The notes under the pieces are model-generated. The model saw only the letters and a program-made list of their open reading frames with translations. It searched no databases and was not told the DNA's origin. Shown piece by piece: positions 1 to 9,451 of a stretch of 64,000 nucleotides of DNA. Source of the stretch: Platanthera guangdongensis (Eukaryota; Streptophyta; Magnoliopsida; Asparagales; Orchidaceae). Each line of letters starts with the position of its first letter. Positions within the stretch are counted from its first letter, which is position 1. The stretch lies in assembly GCA_039583875.1 (NCBI GenBank), contig CM077167.1, positions 154,701,545 through 154,765,544 on the forward strand, read 5' to 3'. The position numbers and the translations under genes were made by a program.

Positions 1-6
1 TATATA

Positions 7-40
<34 letters not shown>
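1..40. repeat. (TA)n microsatellite at window edge
   Basis: Almost pure TA dinucleotides with one CA interruption. The repeat probably continues to the left of the window. Confidence 0.9.
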
Positions 41-514
41 CCATATTATAAAGAAATATGGTGGTCTGCAAATTGCATGAGTTCGAAATTAAAGGATAAA
101 TAGGTAACCGTCGGATTTCAGAGTTTTGATCATGAACCGTTGGATCAAACCAACCCTCACTCCAGAATTTTTTATAGACCTCCTAAACCTACTGTAGGAC
201 GGTCCTAAACCTAGGTGAATTAATTTCAAAATTTAATTAGCAAGACCCTCATGCGGACCCGCAAGCTGGCCAACACGCGAAAACCCGGCCCGGTAAAAGC
301 AAAGCCCAGAGAGGCCCGCCAGAGGGCAAGCCATTCAGGCCGCCAATCCAGAATTCAGCCAGCCGAGAGACATGCCATCTCACATTATTTCAAAGTCCAA
401 TAGCAGAAGTTCTTAATATAAACTCGAAAATACAAGTTCAGGTGGCGGTGTGGGACTAATCAAAAGGCATGAGTGACTTGTACACTCGCAAGACCGCAAT
501 GTATTCATATTAAC
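41..514. other. Non-coding stretch, no gene seen
   Basis: No long reading frame, RNA gene or recognisable transposon terminus is visible. Base composition is mixed, and the segment becomes strongly AT-rich at its right end. It is probably old intergenic DNA flanking the first retrotransposon. Confidence 0.5.
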
Positions 515-583
515 ATATTATATTAATTAATATATTATATTATATTATATTATATAATAATATATAGTATAGTATATAAATAG

Positions 584-623
584 TTCGCGGGTAAACAGTG
601 TCACGGCACTGTTCACCCGCGAA
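584..623. repeat. 41-bp-class inverted repeat (hairpin) in AT-rich DNA
   Basis: Two 17-nt arms (584-600 and 607-623) are complementary except for one position and are separated by the 6-nt loop TCACGG. The arms are GC-rich (TTCGCGGGT...ACCCGCGAA), while at least 60 bp on each side is almost only A and T. The odd position is A opposite C when read on the plus strand and would be a G:U wobble in minus-strand RNA. It could be the core of a small inverted-repeat element or a hairpin RNA. No flanking duplication was found. Confidence 0.7.
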
Positions 624-752
624 TTATTTTATTATTATTTATTTTATTTAATTAATTGTTTTAAATTTAAATACATTAAATTTATTAGTATAGTATATTA
701 ATTATTTTATTATATTATATCAATTTAAAAACATTAAATTTAAAACAGTATT
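624..752. other. AT-rich non-coding stretch
   Basis: Low-complexity A/T runs with no open reading frame or terminus. The segment sits between the hairpin and the GC-rich triplicate repeat. Confidence 0.6.
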
Positions 753-979
753 CACGGGGGCGGGCGAAGCCCGCCGTCGCCGGACAAGTACTGTGGCGCG
801 TGGCCATCGGGCCGGAGGCCTGTGCCTGTCACGGGGGCGGGCGCCGTCGCCGGACGAGTACTGTGGCGCGTGGCCATCGGGCCGGAGGCCTGTGCCTGTC
901 ACGTGGGCGGGCGAAGCCCGCCGTCGCCCGACGAGTGCTGTGGCGCGTGGCCATCGGGCCGGAGGCCCGTGCCTGTCAC
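753..979. repeat. GC-rich tandem repeat, three units of about 77, 70 and 77 bp
   Basis: The units begin at about 753, 830 and 900. Each carries a GTGGCGCGTGGCCATCGGG block and ends in GGCC(T/C)GTGCCTGT. Units 1 and 3 contain the inverted repeat GGCGGGC-GAA-GCCCGCC. Unit 2 lacks 7 bp there and so loses half of it. All three frames are open through the array, but the translated products are only repeat translations. The boundaries with AT-rich DNA on both sides are sharp. Confidence 0.9.
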
Positions 980-981
980 TC

Positions 982-982
<1 letters not shown>

Positions 983-1050
<68 letters not shown>
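983..1050. repeat. (TA)n microsatellite
   Basis: About 34 uninterrupted TA dinucleotides follow directly after the GC-rich triplicate and run into a 24-bp tandem repeat. Confidence 0.95.
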
Positions 1051-1056
<6 letters not shown>

Positions 1057-1192
1057 TATGTACATACATATGTATGTACATATGTACATACATATGTATG
1101 TACATATGTACATACATATGTATGTACATATGTACATACATATGTATGTACATATGTACATACATATGTATGTACATATGTACATACATATA
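1051..1192. repeat. 24-bp tandem repeat, TACATA/TATGTA type
   Basis: Nearly six copies of a 24-bp unit (TGTACATATG + TACATACATATGTA) follow one another. The unit is itself largely palindromic, so each repeat can fold on itself. It apparently grew from the neighbouring TA tract. A shorter echo occurs at about 1200-1240. Confidence 0.9.
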
Positions 1193-1259
1193 TATCGAAT
1201 TACATACATATGTATGTAATTATATATATATATATATATAATTACAGGAATTCATTCTA

Positions 1260-2195
1260 ACCTAACCTAATAAACTATCGAGAGAAAGAAATCGCGAAGG
1301 AGGAATAGGAGCGGCAGCTTCTAAAGCGATCGAGAGGCGGCATCTGGTGGAAGGAGCGGTGGCTTCGGGAGGGAGAAGGAACGGCGGCATCGGGCGATTC
1401 TCCTGGCGGTGACATCCGGCGACTGCAAGGATCTAGCGGCGGAGGCGGACGGCTTCTTCTCCGTCGACAATAGCGATCCCGAGCGCGATTCTTCTCCTGC
1501 GACGATCGGCGGGCGGCTTCTTCTCCGTCGACAGTAGCGATCCCGAGCGCGATTCTTCTCCTGCGACGATCGGCGGGCATTGGGCCCGATCTTGGGCCAG
1601 CACTTCTTCTCCGGCGGGCATAGGGCCCAATCTTGGGTCGGGGGTTCTTCTTCAGCAAGGATCAGGATACCGATCAAGGCGTTCCTCTCTGGCGATCTTG
1701 GAGATCCGGCGGCGGCAAGAGCAGTCAGCGTTTTCCTTCTTCTCCGGTGACATCCGGGCTGGGGCGGTCTCTCGCCAGCAGCGTCTAGGGGAGAAAAGGG
1801 GGGCTGTAGCGGCGGCACCGATCAGAGGAAAAGGGGGCTGCAGCGGCGGCTCCGATTGGCCATTTCTTGCGGCCGGAATAGGGGAGTTTTCTTCCCTCTC
1901 TCTTGTTTTTTGTTGTTTTTTCATTCCTATTCTAGGTTAGTGTCGATCCGTTGAGAATCATTGAGTGCCTGGGTTCTGATCGAATATTATTTTTTTATTA
2001 GTGAATCCGGCGCGCTCTCCCCGTGGATGTGGGAGCTTAACTCCGAACCACGTATATCACTTGTGTTTGCGGTGTTTTGGAATCTCGTACTTTTGTTTGT
2101 TTGGTTGCGCGCCACTATTTGCTCAAAAATTTGCTTCAGTTGTTATTGTCCGTGACGAGTTCCGTACCCGCCGGCCGGTGCCAATTGCACAACAA
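1260..2195 (+). other. Probable 5' LTR (at least its R/U5 part) of T1
   Basis: The segment ends in CAACA, and after a 2-nt gap the primer binding site follows, so the right end fits an LTR. It has a GC-rich block (1440-1860) and a pyrimidine-rich block (1870-1925). The left end is not defined: the sequence starting the 3' LTR remnant (TGTAGTCTCC at about 7934) does not appear here. Either the U3 has been lost or replaced, or the 3' LTR start is misplaced. Confidence 0.45.
1449..1576. repeat. 64-bp tandem duplication in T1 LTR/leader
   Basis: Two adjacent 64-bp copies (about 1449-1512 and 1513-1576) begin CGGCTTCTTCTCCGTCGACA and end GCGACGATCGGCGG. They differ at only a few positions. Confidence 0.85.
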
Positions 2196-2197
2196 TT

Positions 2198-2210
2198 GGT
2201 ATCAGAGCCA
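2198..2210 (+). promoter_or_regulatory. T1 primer binding site (initiator tRNA-Met)
   Basis: TGGTATCAGAGCC is the usual complement to the 3' end of plant initiator tRNA-Met. It lies 2 nt after the CA end of the upstream LTR and 32 nt before the gag start codon. Confidence 0.9.
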
Positions 2211-2241
2211 GGTTCGTTCTTCGGACCAGTGAGCAAATTCA

Positions 2242-3176
2242 ATGGCGGACAAATTCGAGATTCTAAAATACGATGGCAAGATTGATTTCGGCCTTTGGCA
2301 AAAGCGCATAAAGGCCGTACTCGTGCAGCAGGGACTTCACAAGGCACTCCTTGGAAAGGAGAAGGCCAAGGTGAAGGACGATGACGAGTGGGATGAGCTG
2401 GATCTCAAGGCCATCAGCACCATACAGCTATGCTTGGCAGATGAGGTCATGTACAATGTAGTCGAGGTGCAAACTACAGCGGATCCATGGAAAAAGCTCG
2501 AAGAGCTTTATATGTCTAAATTGCTTAAGAATAAGCTATACTTTAAGAAACAATTGTATAACTTAAGGATGTCTGAGGGAACGCAGTTGTTGGACCATAT
2601 GAATGTGTTCAACAAGCTGGTATCCCAGCTGCGAAGTATGGATGTGAAGGTCGAGGCGGAAGACCAGACTCTTCTCCTCTTGTCCTCACTCCCGAGGTCG
2701 TTCGATCATTTAGTCACCACCATCTTGTATGGGAAGGATACCCTTAAGATGGAGTAAGTGGTGACGATGCTTCTTTCAAATGAGAAGAGGAGCAATTCCG
2801 GATCGAGGGCGAGCGAGGGTCTGCTAGTGAAGAGCAGAGACCCATCCCAAGGGAGATCGAAGGAGCGAGGCAAGAAGGACTCTCGACCTCGATCGAAGTC
2901 CAGAGGCAAGAACAATAAATGCCACTTTTGCAAGGAGGAGGGCATTGGAAGGTGAACTGCCCTAAGAGGAAACTCAAGGGCAAAGCACCTGAGCTTCAGC
3001 AGGCCGCTATAGCACCCGGGTACGATAGCGATGTGGATGTCTTGCACGTGTCACAGAGTCATGAGATCATGGACGAGTGGATCATGGACACTGGGTGTTC
3101 ATACCACATGTGCCCACGTAGAGTGTGGTTTACCACTTTCAGGGAGTGCGATGGCGGTCGAGTCCTGATGGGAAAC
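2242..3176 (+). pseudogene. T1 gag and start of protease (broken)
   Basis: The ATG at 2242 opens a 171-codon gag capsid part (UBN2/Retrotran_gag_2 type) containing YMSKLLKNKLYFKKQLY and SEGTQLLDHMNVFNKLV, close to the Tnt1 gag pattern. An in-frame TAA at 2755 interrupts it, and the same frame then continues to the zinc knuckle. The knuckle begins CHFCKEEG, and its HWKVNC half is in another frame because of a 1-nt indel near 2940-2950. Aspartic protease follows with [12 protein letters not shown] at about 3070-3105. The frame is cut at 3176 by insertion of solo LTR S3. It would have made the particle protein and protease; it is not functional now. Confidence 0.9.
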
Positions 3177-4034
3177 TGAAAGAATTAGTGCCTAACCACC
3201 TAGTGGGGGGGGGGTGAATATGTGTAATTCCTTTTTTTTTCTTTTAAGGCAGAAAATCTGCTTAGTTAAATAATAATAAACTACAAATTCTACAGCTAAC
3301 ACAGTACAACATTCACAGCAACATTCAATCACAGAGTGCACACAGTTTTTATAGTGGTTCCCCAAGGTCTGGGTACATCCATTTTCCCCCTTCTCCTATC
3401 TAGCAGTGTACTAGATTCGGCCTAACTTCTGCTCTTCACCTCAGATCCTCAGATCTTACAACTCAGAACCCAACAAGGCTCCTACAGCTTAGGCAATCTG
3501 CCCTACCTCATCCTACACAAGGCCTACAACTCAGAGATACAATCTCCTACAACTCAGGCTCACAGCCCTACCTCAACCTTCAACAAGGCCTACCACTCAG
3601 AGATCTAAATCTCCTACAACTCAGCCTTTATAACACAGGCTTACAGCTCAGATCTAGAATCGATCCTACAGAAAATTGATTTAACAAATGTATTTTACCA
3701 CCACTCTGGTAGAGAGAGAATGGATGGCTTTTTGATCAGTTCTTGGAAGAATCTGATGGCAGAGAACAACCTCTCTTAGCTTTCTTCAAAGATTCTTGAA
3801 TCTGAACTCAGTAGGGTTGAACTCTTGAGAAGTTGATCTTCAATCAGCTTTTGACTTGTGATTCAGATCTCAATCTGAATCTTTCTTAGTAGCCTGGTTC
3901 AGCAACTGCACTTCAGTAGATGGAGATCTCTCTCTCCAACTTCTTCTTAGAACTTCTGACGAAAATCTTCTGTATTATTACCTCTATCAGTTCTCTTTCT
4001 TCTCTATTAGTTATCTTCTGTTGAAGGAGAATGC

Positions 4035-4043
4035 CTTTATATA
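4035..4043 (-). promoter_or_regulatory. TATA box of solo LTR S3
   Basis: TATATAAAG on the minus strand lies just downstream of the palindrome array, at the position homologous to the TATA boxes of the S2 LTRs (31014-31022 and 46928-46936). Confidence 0.7.
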
Positions 4044-4200
4044 GACTTTCTCCATGGTAACCGGCTGATCCGGTTTCTAACAAACTTCTGACAGCTTTGA
4101 CAGTTGCAGTAGACCGGTTAGAAATGACAGTTGTCAAGTCATCCAGTCACTTCTTAAAATACTGCCTCTGTCTTAAAGTGTCAAGACTGAACTTCATCAT

Positions 4201-4745
4201 GTGTCGACACAAGTAGACTAAGTGTCGACACAAGTGAACTAAGTGTCGACACAAGCCTTGGTGGTGTCGACACATCTCCTTTGTTGTTGTTAATGCTTCT
4301 CGACACAGCCTTCTGTAGAATGTGTCGACACTGATTCTGTGTGTCGACACAATCACTTCTCTTCTTTAACATAGTTGAAACTTTACTGTGTGTAGACACA
4401 AGTACTGTGTGTCGACACCGTTGATGTCGACAAGGTCTTCTATGTGTAGACACTGCCTCTTAGTGTCGACACAGTTGATGTCGACTAAGTATTCATGTGT
4501 GTTGACACTGCCTCTTGGTGTCAACACAGTTGATGTCGACAATGCTTCACTGTGTGTCGACACTGCCTCTGCATGTTGACACAACTGATGTCGACTAAAC
4601 TTCTCTGTCAGTAGACACTGCCTCTGTATGTCGACTTAGTTTCTTCAGGTGTCGACACAATTAGCTCCAAGTGTCGACACAGCTTTTCTCCAGTGTCGAC
4701 ACAAGCCTTCATAAGTGTCGACACAACTTCTCCTGGTGTCGACAC
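4201..4745. repeat. GTGTCGACAC palindrome array in solo LTR S3
   Basis: Many perfect and decayed copies of the 10-bp palindrome are spaced irregularly every 15-45 bp. Variants such as GTGTTGACAC, GTGTCAACAC and GTGTAGACAC are frequent, several of them fitting CpG deamination. Confidence 0.95.
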
Positions 4746-4895
4746 ATGGACTTAGAAATTTTTCTGCATTCCTGCATTTACTTAACCTGCACATATAAAC
4801 TCAAAACAACATCAAATACACCTTGATGCATATCATTGAGTAAGGTGAGGCTTCTTCAAATCTGTTACACATTTTCCAATGTACCCAACAGAAAC

Positions 4896-7800
4896 AACTC
4901 TTAGTGCAAGTCTATGGGGATCGGGACTATCCAGATCAGAATGTTTGATGGAGTGATTCAGACACTCGCCGATGTGAGGTATGTGCCTGACCTAAGGAAG
5001 AGCTTGATCTCCTTAGGTACCTTAGAGGCAGCCAGATTTTCCTATATCGGCGAGGGAGGATTTATCAGAGTGAAGAGAGGCGCACTAGTCGTCATGAAGG
5101 GGGAGCGTACTGATACACTTTATAGGTTGATAGGCACCATGATAGCTGGTGATGCGGTCGTTGCCGCGATATCTGATGAGGATACCTCTGCGCTGTGGCA
5201 TGCTAGGCTTGGCCGCATGAGTGAAAGAGGTCTCGTAGAGCTGTATAGGAGAGGACTTTTGAAAGGAGTCAAAACATGCAGACTTGACTTTTGTGAGACC
5301 TGCGTTCTAGGAAAGTAGCACAAGGTCAAGTTTATGACATCGAGTTGGCGCAGTAAGGACGTCCTGGAGTATATACACTCGGATGCATGGGGGCCAGCCC
5401 CGGTGCCGTCACTTGGAGGCGCAAGTTATTTCGTGACATTCATCGACGATTACTCTAGGATGGTTTGGATCTACTTCCTCAAACAAAAATCTGAAGTGTT
5501 TGAAAAGTTTAAGATCTGGAAGACCCAGGTGGAGAATCAGACGGGGAAGAGGGTGAAGTATCTGAGATCCAACAACAGTGGCGAATACACATCGTCAGAT
5601 TTTTAGGGGTATTGTGATCAGGAGGGTATCACTAGGCACTTCACCATCCCTGGCACGCCGCAGCAGAACGGCGTTGCCGAAAGGATGATTAGGACGCTTC
5701 TAGAGAGGGCTAGGTACATGCGTCTATACGCAGACCTACCCAAGCCCTTCTGGGCTGAGACAGTGAGCACTGCACGATATCTAGTGAATCTATCCCCATC
5801 GATGTCACTAGATTTAAAGTGCTCATAGGAAGTATGGTCAGGTACGCCAGACACGTATTCTAACATCTATATCTTCGGATGTCTTGTATACACCCTGATG
5901 CCGGACATAGAGCGGACGAAGCTTGATGCTAAGTCCAGGAATTGCATTTACTTGGGTCGAAAGACCGACACTAAAGGATTCAAGTTGTGGAATCCCGAGA
6001 CCAAAAAGACTGAGGTGAAGCGTGATGTGGTGTTTGACGAGGCTTCTATATTGAAGAAGTCTCAGCCCCAAGAGAAGGAGATGGAGAAGACTTCGAGTCC
6101 ACCAGTGGAGGTGGAGCTCGAGAGTAGTAGCAAAGCTGCAGATCGGGGAGTGGAGCATGAGGGTACTAGCAGTACCAATCATCAGGATGATTCATCCGAA
6201 TCTGATTGATCTAACACTGTACAGCCCGCTCAGGAGGAGCCGTATAAGATTGCTCGGGGAAGGGCTAGGCGAGAGGTCAGAGTGCCTCTCAGGCTACAGG
6301 ATTCTGTAGTATACGCTTTCCAGATGATCTCCTATGATCCCAGATCCTACAAGGAAGCCATCGAGAGCAGGGAAAGCTCTTAGTGGATGGAGGCCATGGA
6401 GGAAGAGATCGAGTCTCTCCACAAGGATAGAATTTGGGAGTTGGTGTATCTCCCGAAAGGAGCTAAGACGATTAGCTCCAAATGGGTATTCCAGAAGAAG
6501 GAATCTACTTCCGGGAAGGACCTTTGGAGATATAAGGGCAGGTTCATCGCGAAAGGCTTTGCACAAAAGAAAGGCATAGATTTCGATGAAATTTTTTCGC
6601 CTGTCGTAAAGCATTGCTCCATTAGGTTATTGCTCGCCTTAGTGGTACTCCACGATATGGAGTTGGAGCAATTGGACGTGAAGACTACATTTCTTCACGG
6701 GATCCTAGATGAGGTGATCTATATATTGCATCCTGAGGGGTTTGTGAAACCAGGCAATGAAAAGAAGGTGTGCAAGCTTAGAGCATCTCTCTACAGCTTG
6801 AAGCAATCACCAAGGATATGGAACCGGAGGTTCGATGTCTTCATGGCTTCATTGGGGTTCACCAGGAGTCAGTACGACACTTGTGTGTATTTTAGATTCC
6901 TAGCGAATAGGGATATCTTAATTCTGATATTGTACGTCGATGAAATGTTAATCATATGCAAATAAGCCCAGGAGATCTCCTTATTAAAGGAGAAGCTGTG
7001 CTCGGAGTTCGAGATGACAGATCTCGGACATGCGCAGAAGATCCTTGGGATGGAGATTCGTCGAGACAGAGAACGCGACATGCTCTGGTTATCTTAAACT
7101 GGGTATATTAAGAAGGTATTGGAGAAATTCAATATGAGTGACTCCAAGGCTGTCTCAACCCCCTTGGGACAACATTTTCGGTTATCGTCCATTCAGTGCC
7201 CTACCACTAAGAAGGGACGACAGGATATGCTGAGTGTACCGTATGTGAATGCGGTGGGGTGCCTGATGTATGCGATAATATGCACTAGACCAAACATCGC
7301 TCAGGCAGTGAGCGTCGTGAGCAGATATATGGCAAATCCAGGGCGACAGTATTGGGAAGCTGTCAAATGGATTTTGTGATATCTGAACGGGACACCCAAC
7401 GTCGGATTACTCTTCAGGAAGAGTGATGTTGCAGGTGTGTTAGAGGGCTATGTAGATTCCGACTACGCGGGTGACCTAGATAGAAGGAGATCCAAGACAT
7501 GATACATTTTCCTTCTAGGTGGAGTTCTCATAAGTTGGAAGGCTACTTTGCAGGATATAGTCACTCTATCCACTACATAGGCAGAGTATATCGCTGCGTT
7601 GGAGGCCTCATAGGAAGTCATTTGGCTCAAGGGTCTCACCGCAGAGCTGCAGGTTTCTCAGGAGGCTGTGAAGCTTCATTGTGATAGTCAGAGTGCTATC
7701 TGTCTTGCGAAAGACCCGGTCTATCATGCAAGGATCAAGAACATTGACGTTCGTTATGATAAGTTGAGGGAGTTTGTCGGAGGAGGGGACATTCAGTTGC

Positions 7801-7904
7801 TGAAAGTCCCGATAGAGGAAAACATAGCGGATATGTTGACCAAGCCTCTGACCGGAATCAAGTTCAAGCATTGCTTGGACTTGGCACATATCGGCTCATG
7901 CTGA
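4896..7904 (+). pseudogene. T1 pol: protease end, integrase, RT, RNase H (broken)
   Basis: The reading stays in one frame from the S3 insertion to the stop at 7902, but about a dozen in-frame stops break it (for example at 5316, 5604, 5826, 6207, 6963, 7095, 7377, 7500). In order: the LWHARLGRMS integrase zinc region; integrase core with HSDAWGP, a decayed LRSNNSGEYTS segment where the second catalytic aspartate is expected, and GTPQQNGVAER; RT with WVFQKKE and KTTFLHG; then RNase H from YVDSDYAGD to VRYDKLREF. The usual YVDD catalytic pair reads YVDE at about 6935. T1 therefore cannot make active RT. Several stops correspond to C-to-T or G-to-A changes. Confidence 0.9.
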
Positions 7905-7917
7905 TCGTGCCAGCGCC

Positions 7918-7930
7918 TAGGGAGAGGGGG
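7918..7930 (+). promoter_or_regulatory. T1 polypurine tract
   Basis: A GGGAGAGGGGG run lies 14 nt after the pol stop and immediately before a putative LTR start (TGTAGTCTCC, about 7934). This is the usual position for plus-strand priming. Confidence 0.7.
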
Positions 7931-7933
7931 CTT

Positions 7934-7985
7934 GTAGTCTCCAGTAGTGGTCTGTGTGTTATAGACGGTATTTGTGTTTGTGGAG
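7934..7985 (+). other. First ~50 bp of T1 3' LTR, cut by element B1
   Basis: The sequence after the polypurine tract begins TG and runs to TGGAG (7981-7985), where B1 starts. TGGAG is therefore the expected left copy of the B1 target duplication. The rest of this LTR should lie to the right of the window. Confidence 0.5.
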
Positions 7986-8390
7986 TGTTGAAGTATTAGA
8001 CCGGGCGGCCTTGCGGTCTTGTCTGGCGGGTTATTGACCGCGCGGTCTAGCGGTTCCTTTCCAGCAGGTTCGTATTCAGACTGTTGTTCTTTGTAGTCTG
8101 GGTGGTCTGGCGGTCTCTCTCAGAAGCATGGAGACCGGGCGGTCTATCGGTCTCCTATTGCGGCGTGTTCTCTTCCTACTGGAGTTGCCGAGCGGTTAGC
8201 CCATTTGTCTAACCGCGCGGCCTGTGCGGTCTCTTAAACTTCTAGCCGCTCATTCCTGTACATTTTTATTCCCACGTTGTTTGTTTGTACTCTCTCCTAT
8301 CTCCTCAATTCTATAAAAGGGGGGACATACCTTTGTAAATGATATCTTTTTGGATAATAAAACTTTCAATTATTCAAATTTCTGCCTGTT
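7986..8390 (+). other. B1 5' LTR, first 405 bp
   Basis: It starts TGTTGAAGTATTAGACCGGG and matches the 420-bp LTRs of B2. U3 holds clustered CG-rich palindromes: GACCGCGCGGTC at 8036-8047 and AGACCG-GG-CGGTCT at 8132-8145. A TATA box (8312-8319) and an AATAAA signal (about 8357) follow. The LTR is cut by S1 after CTGTT (8386-8390) and resumes at 21486, ending CACA at 21524. The resumed part contains a doubled TGTTTGTTAGC. Confidence 0.95.
8312..8319 (+). promoter_or_regulatory. TATA box of B1 LTR
   Basis: TATAAAAG is followed about 40 nt later by the AATAAA-type signal. The same order is seen in both B2 LTRs. Confidence 0.8.
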
Positions 8391-8718
8391 TGAAAGATAT
8401 GGTACATAAACACCTAGAGGGGGGGGGGGGTGAATAGGTGACCTAATCCTTTTTAAACTTTAATGGCAGCCACCAGTTTAAAACACAGATTTCTAACTAT
8501 TCTATCACAGCAAACACACAACATACACAACAACAATCACAGCACAGCACAGTATACACAGTGGTTTATAGTGGTTCCTCCAAGATATGGGTACATCCAC
8601 TTTCCCCCTTCGCCTATCTAGCAGTGTACTAGATTCGGCCAAACTCCTCCACTGTCTCAGAACCCAAAATGGTTCCTACACCTCAGGCCCAAAGCCTTAC
8701 AACTCAGCTTTATCCCAA

Positions 8719-8790
8719 AGCCTACACTCAGCCAATCAAGGCCTACACTCAGCCAACCAAGGCCTACACTCAGCCAACCAAGGCCTACAC
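8719..8790. repeat. 21-bp tandem repeat in S1 U5 (copy at 19754-19825)
   Basis: Three to four copies of a unit containing CCTACACTCAGCCAA(C/T)CAAGG sit in the transcribed U5 part of the S1 LTR and are preserved in both LTRs. The S2 and S3 LTRs have looser 'ACTCAG...CCTAC' repeats at the homologous place. Confidence 0.85.
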
Positions 8791-9286
8791 TCAGAGATCT
8801 CAATCTCCTACACTCAGGCTCTCAAGCCCTACCCTCAGCCTTTATAATTATAGGCTTACAATTCACTCAGATCCAAAGGATCCTACAAGTTAAAAATGTA
8901 TTACAAATATTAACTCAACAACTCAGAAATGAAAGAGGGGAGTTGAGAGTTTCTTGATGAGTTCTTGGAAGAACTCAGCTGGATTCAATCTGACTTAGCT
9001 TTCTTCAAAGCTTCTTGAGTAGAACTGAATAAGACTGAATCCTCCTGCAGTTGTTCCTTGACCTCTGCCACTTAAGATCCAGAATGTATCTGAATCCTTC
9101 TTCTTAGCCTAGTTCCAGAGGCTGATTCCTTGGATGGAGCCCTCTCTCTCCAACTTCTTAGATCTGCACTTGGACTGCAAGATCTTCTTGTGTTGATACT
9201 CTTGGTACCACTTTGATAACTTGTTCTTCAACAATATGATCAATCTGAACCACACTTGAACTCTCGTTTCTGTAAACTGACGGTGC

Positions 9287-9295
9287 CTATTTATA
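9287..9295 (-). promoter_or_regulatory. TATA box of S1 3' LTR
   Basis: TATAAATAG on the minus strand inside CCTATAAATAGG, about 160 bp downstream of the palindrome array. The 5' LTR copy is at 20322-20330. Confidence 0.8.
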
Positions 9296-9451
9296 GGCCT
9301 TCTTCATGGTAACCGGCTGGTCCGGTCCATAACTGACTTCTGATATCTCTGACAGGTGCTGTAGACCGGCTGGAATGACAGCTGTCAAGTCATCCAGTCA
9401 TTTCTTGAAAATCTCTAACTGTCTGAAAGTGTCGAGACTTTCTGTCTTTAA

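Larger units (their letters stand above)
3177..4890 (-). mobile_element. S3: solo LTR of a SIRE-like copia element
   Basis: The element starts TGAAAGAATTAG and ends CCAATGTACCCAACA, matching the LTRs of S2 along its length. It is flanked by the 5-bp duplication GAAAC (3172-3176 and 4891-4895). No internal region is present, so it is a solo LTR left by LTR-LTR recombination. In LTR orientation (minus) U3 comes first, with a GTGTCGACAC array at 4201-4745 and a TATA box at 4035-4043. The C-rich tract (a G run on the plus strand, about 3203-3213) near the U5 end is also shared. Confidence 0.95.
1260..7985 (+). mobile_element. T1: degenerate Ty1/copia retrotransposon, Tork/Tnt1-like
   Basis: The order is gag, protease, integrase, RT, RNase H on the plus strand, with a PBS at 2198-2210 and a polypurine tract at 7918-7930. 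The gag N-terminus and the zinc-knuckle and protease signatures read like the Tnt1/Tork lineage. The element is interrupted by solo LTR S3 (3177-4890) in the protease region, and its 3' LTR is cut after about 53 bp by element B1 at 7986. The coding region has at least ten in-frame stops and one frameshift. The left boundary is uncertain because the 5' LTR does not visibly begin like the 3' LTR remnant. This is the outermost and presumably oldest layer of the nest. Confidence 0.8.

Noticed and set aside
793..1260. Frames coding IYIYIY / TYVCTYVH peptides
   Set aside because: Pure translation of the TA and 24-bp satellites.
1257..1270. Telomere-like CCTAACCTAA
   Set aside because: Only two units, and not the plant CCCTAAA repeat.
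2198..2210. tRNA gene fragments suggested by TGGTATCAGAGC motifs
   Set aside because: All occurrences lie directly beside LTR ends and are primer binding sites. No cloverleaf was found.
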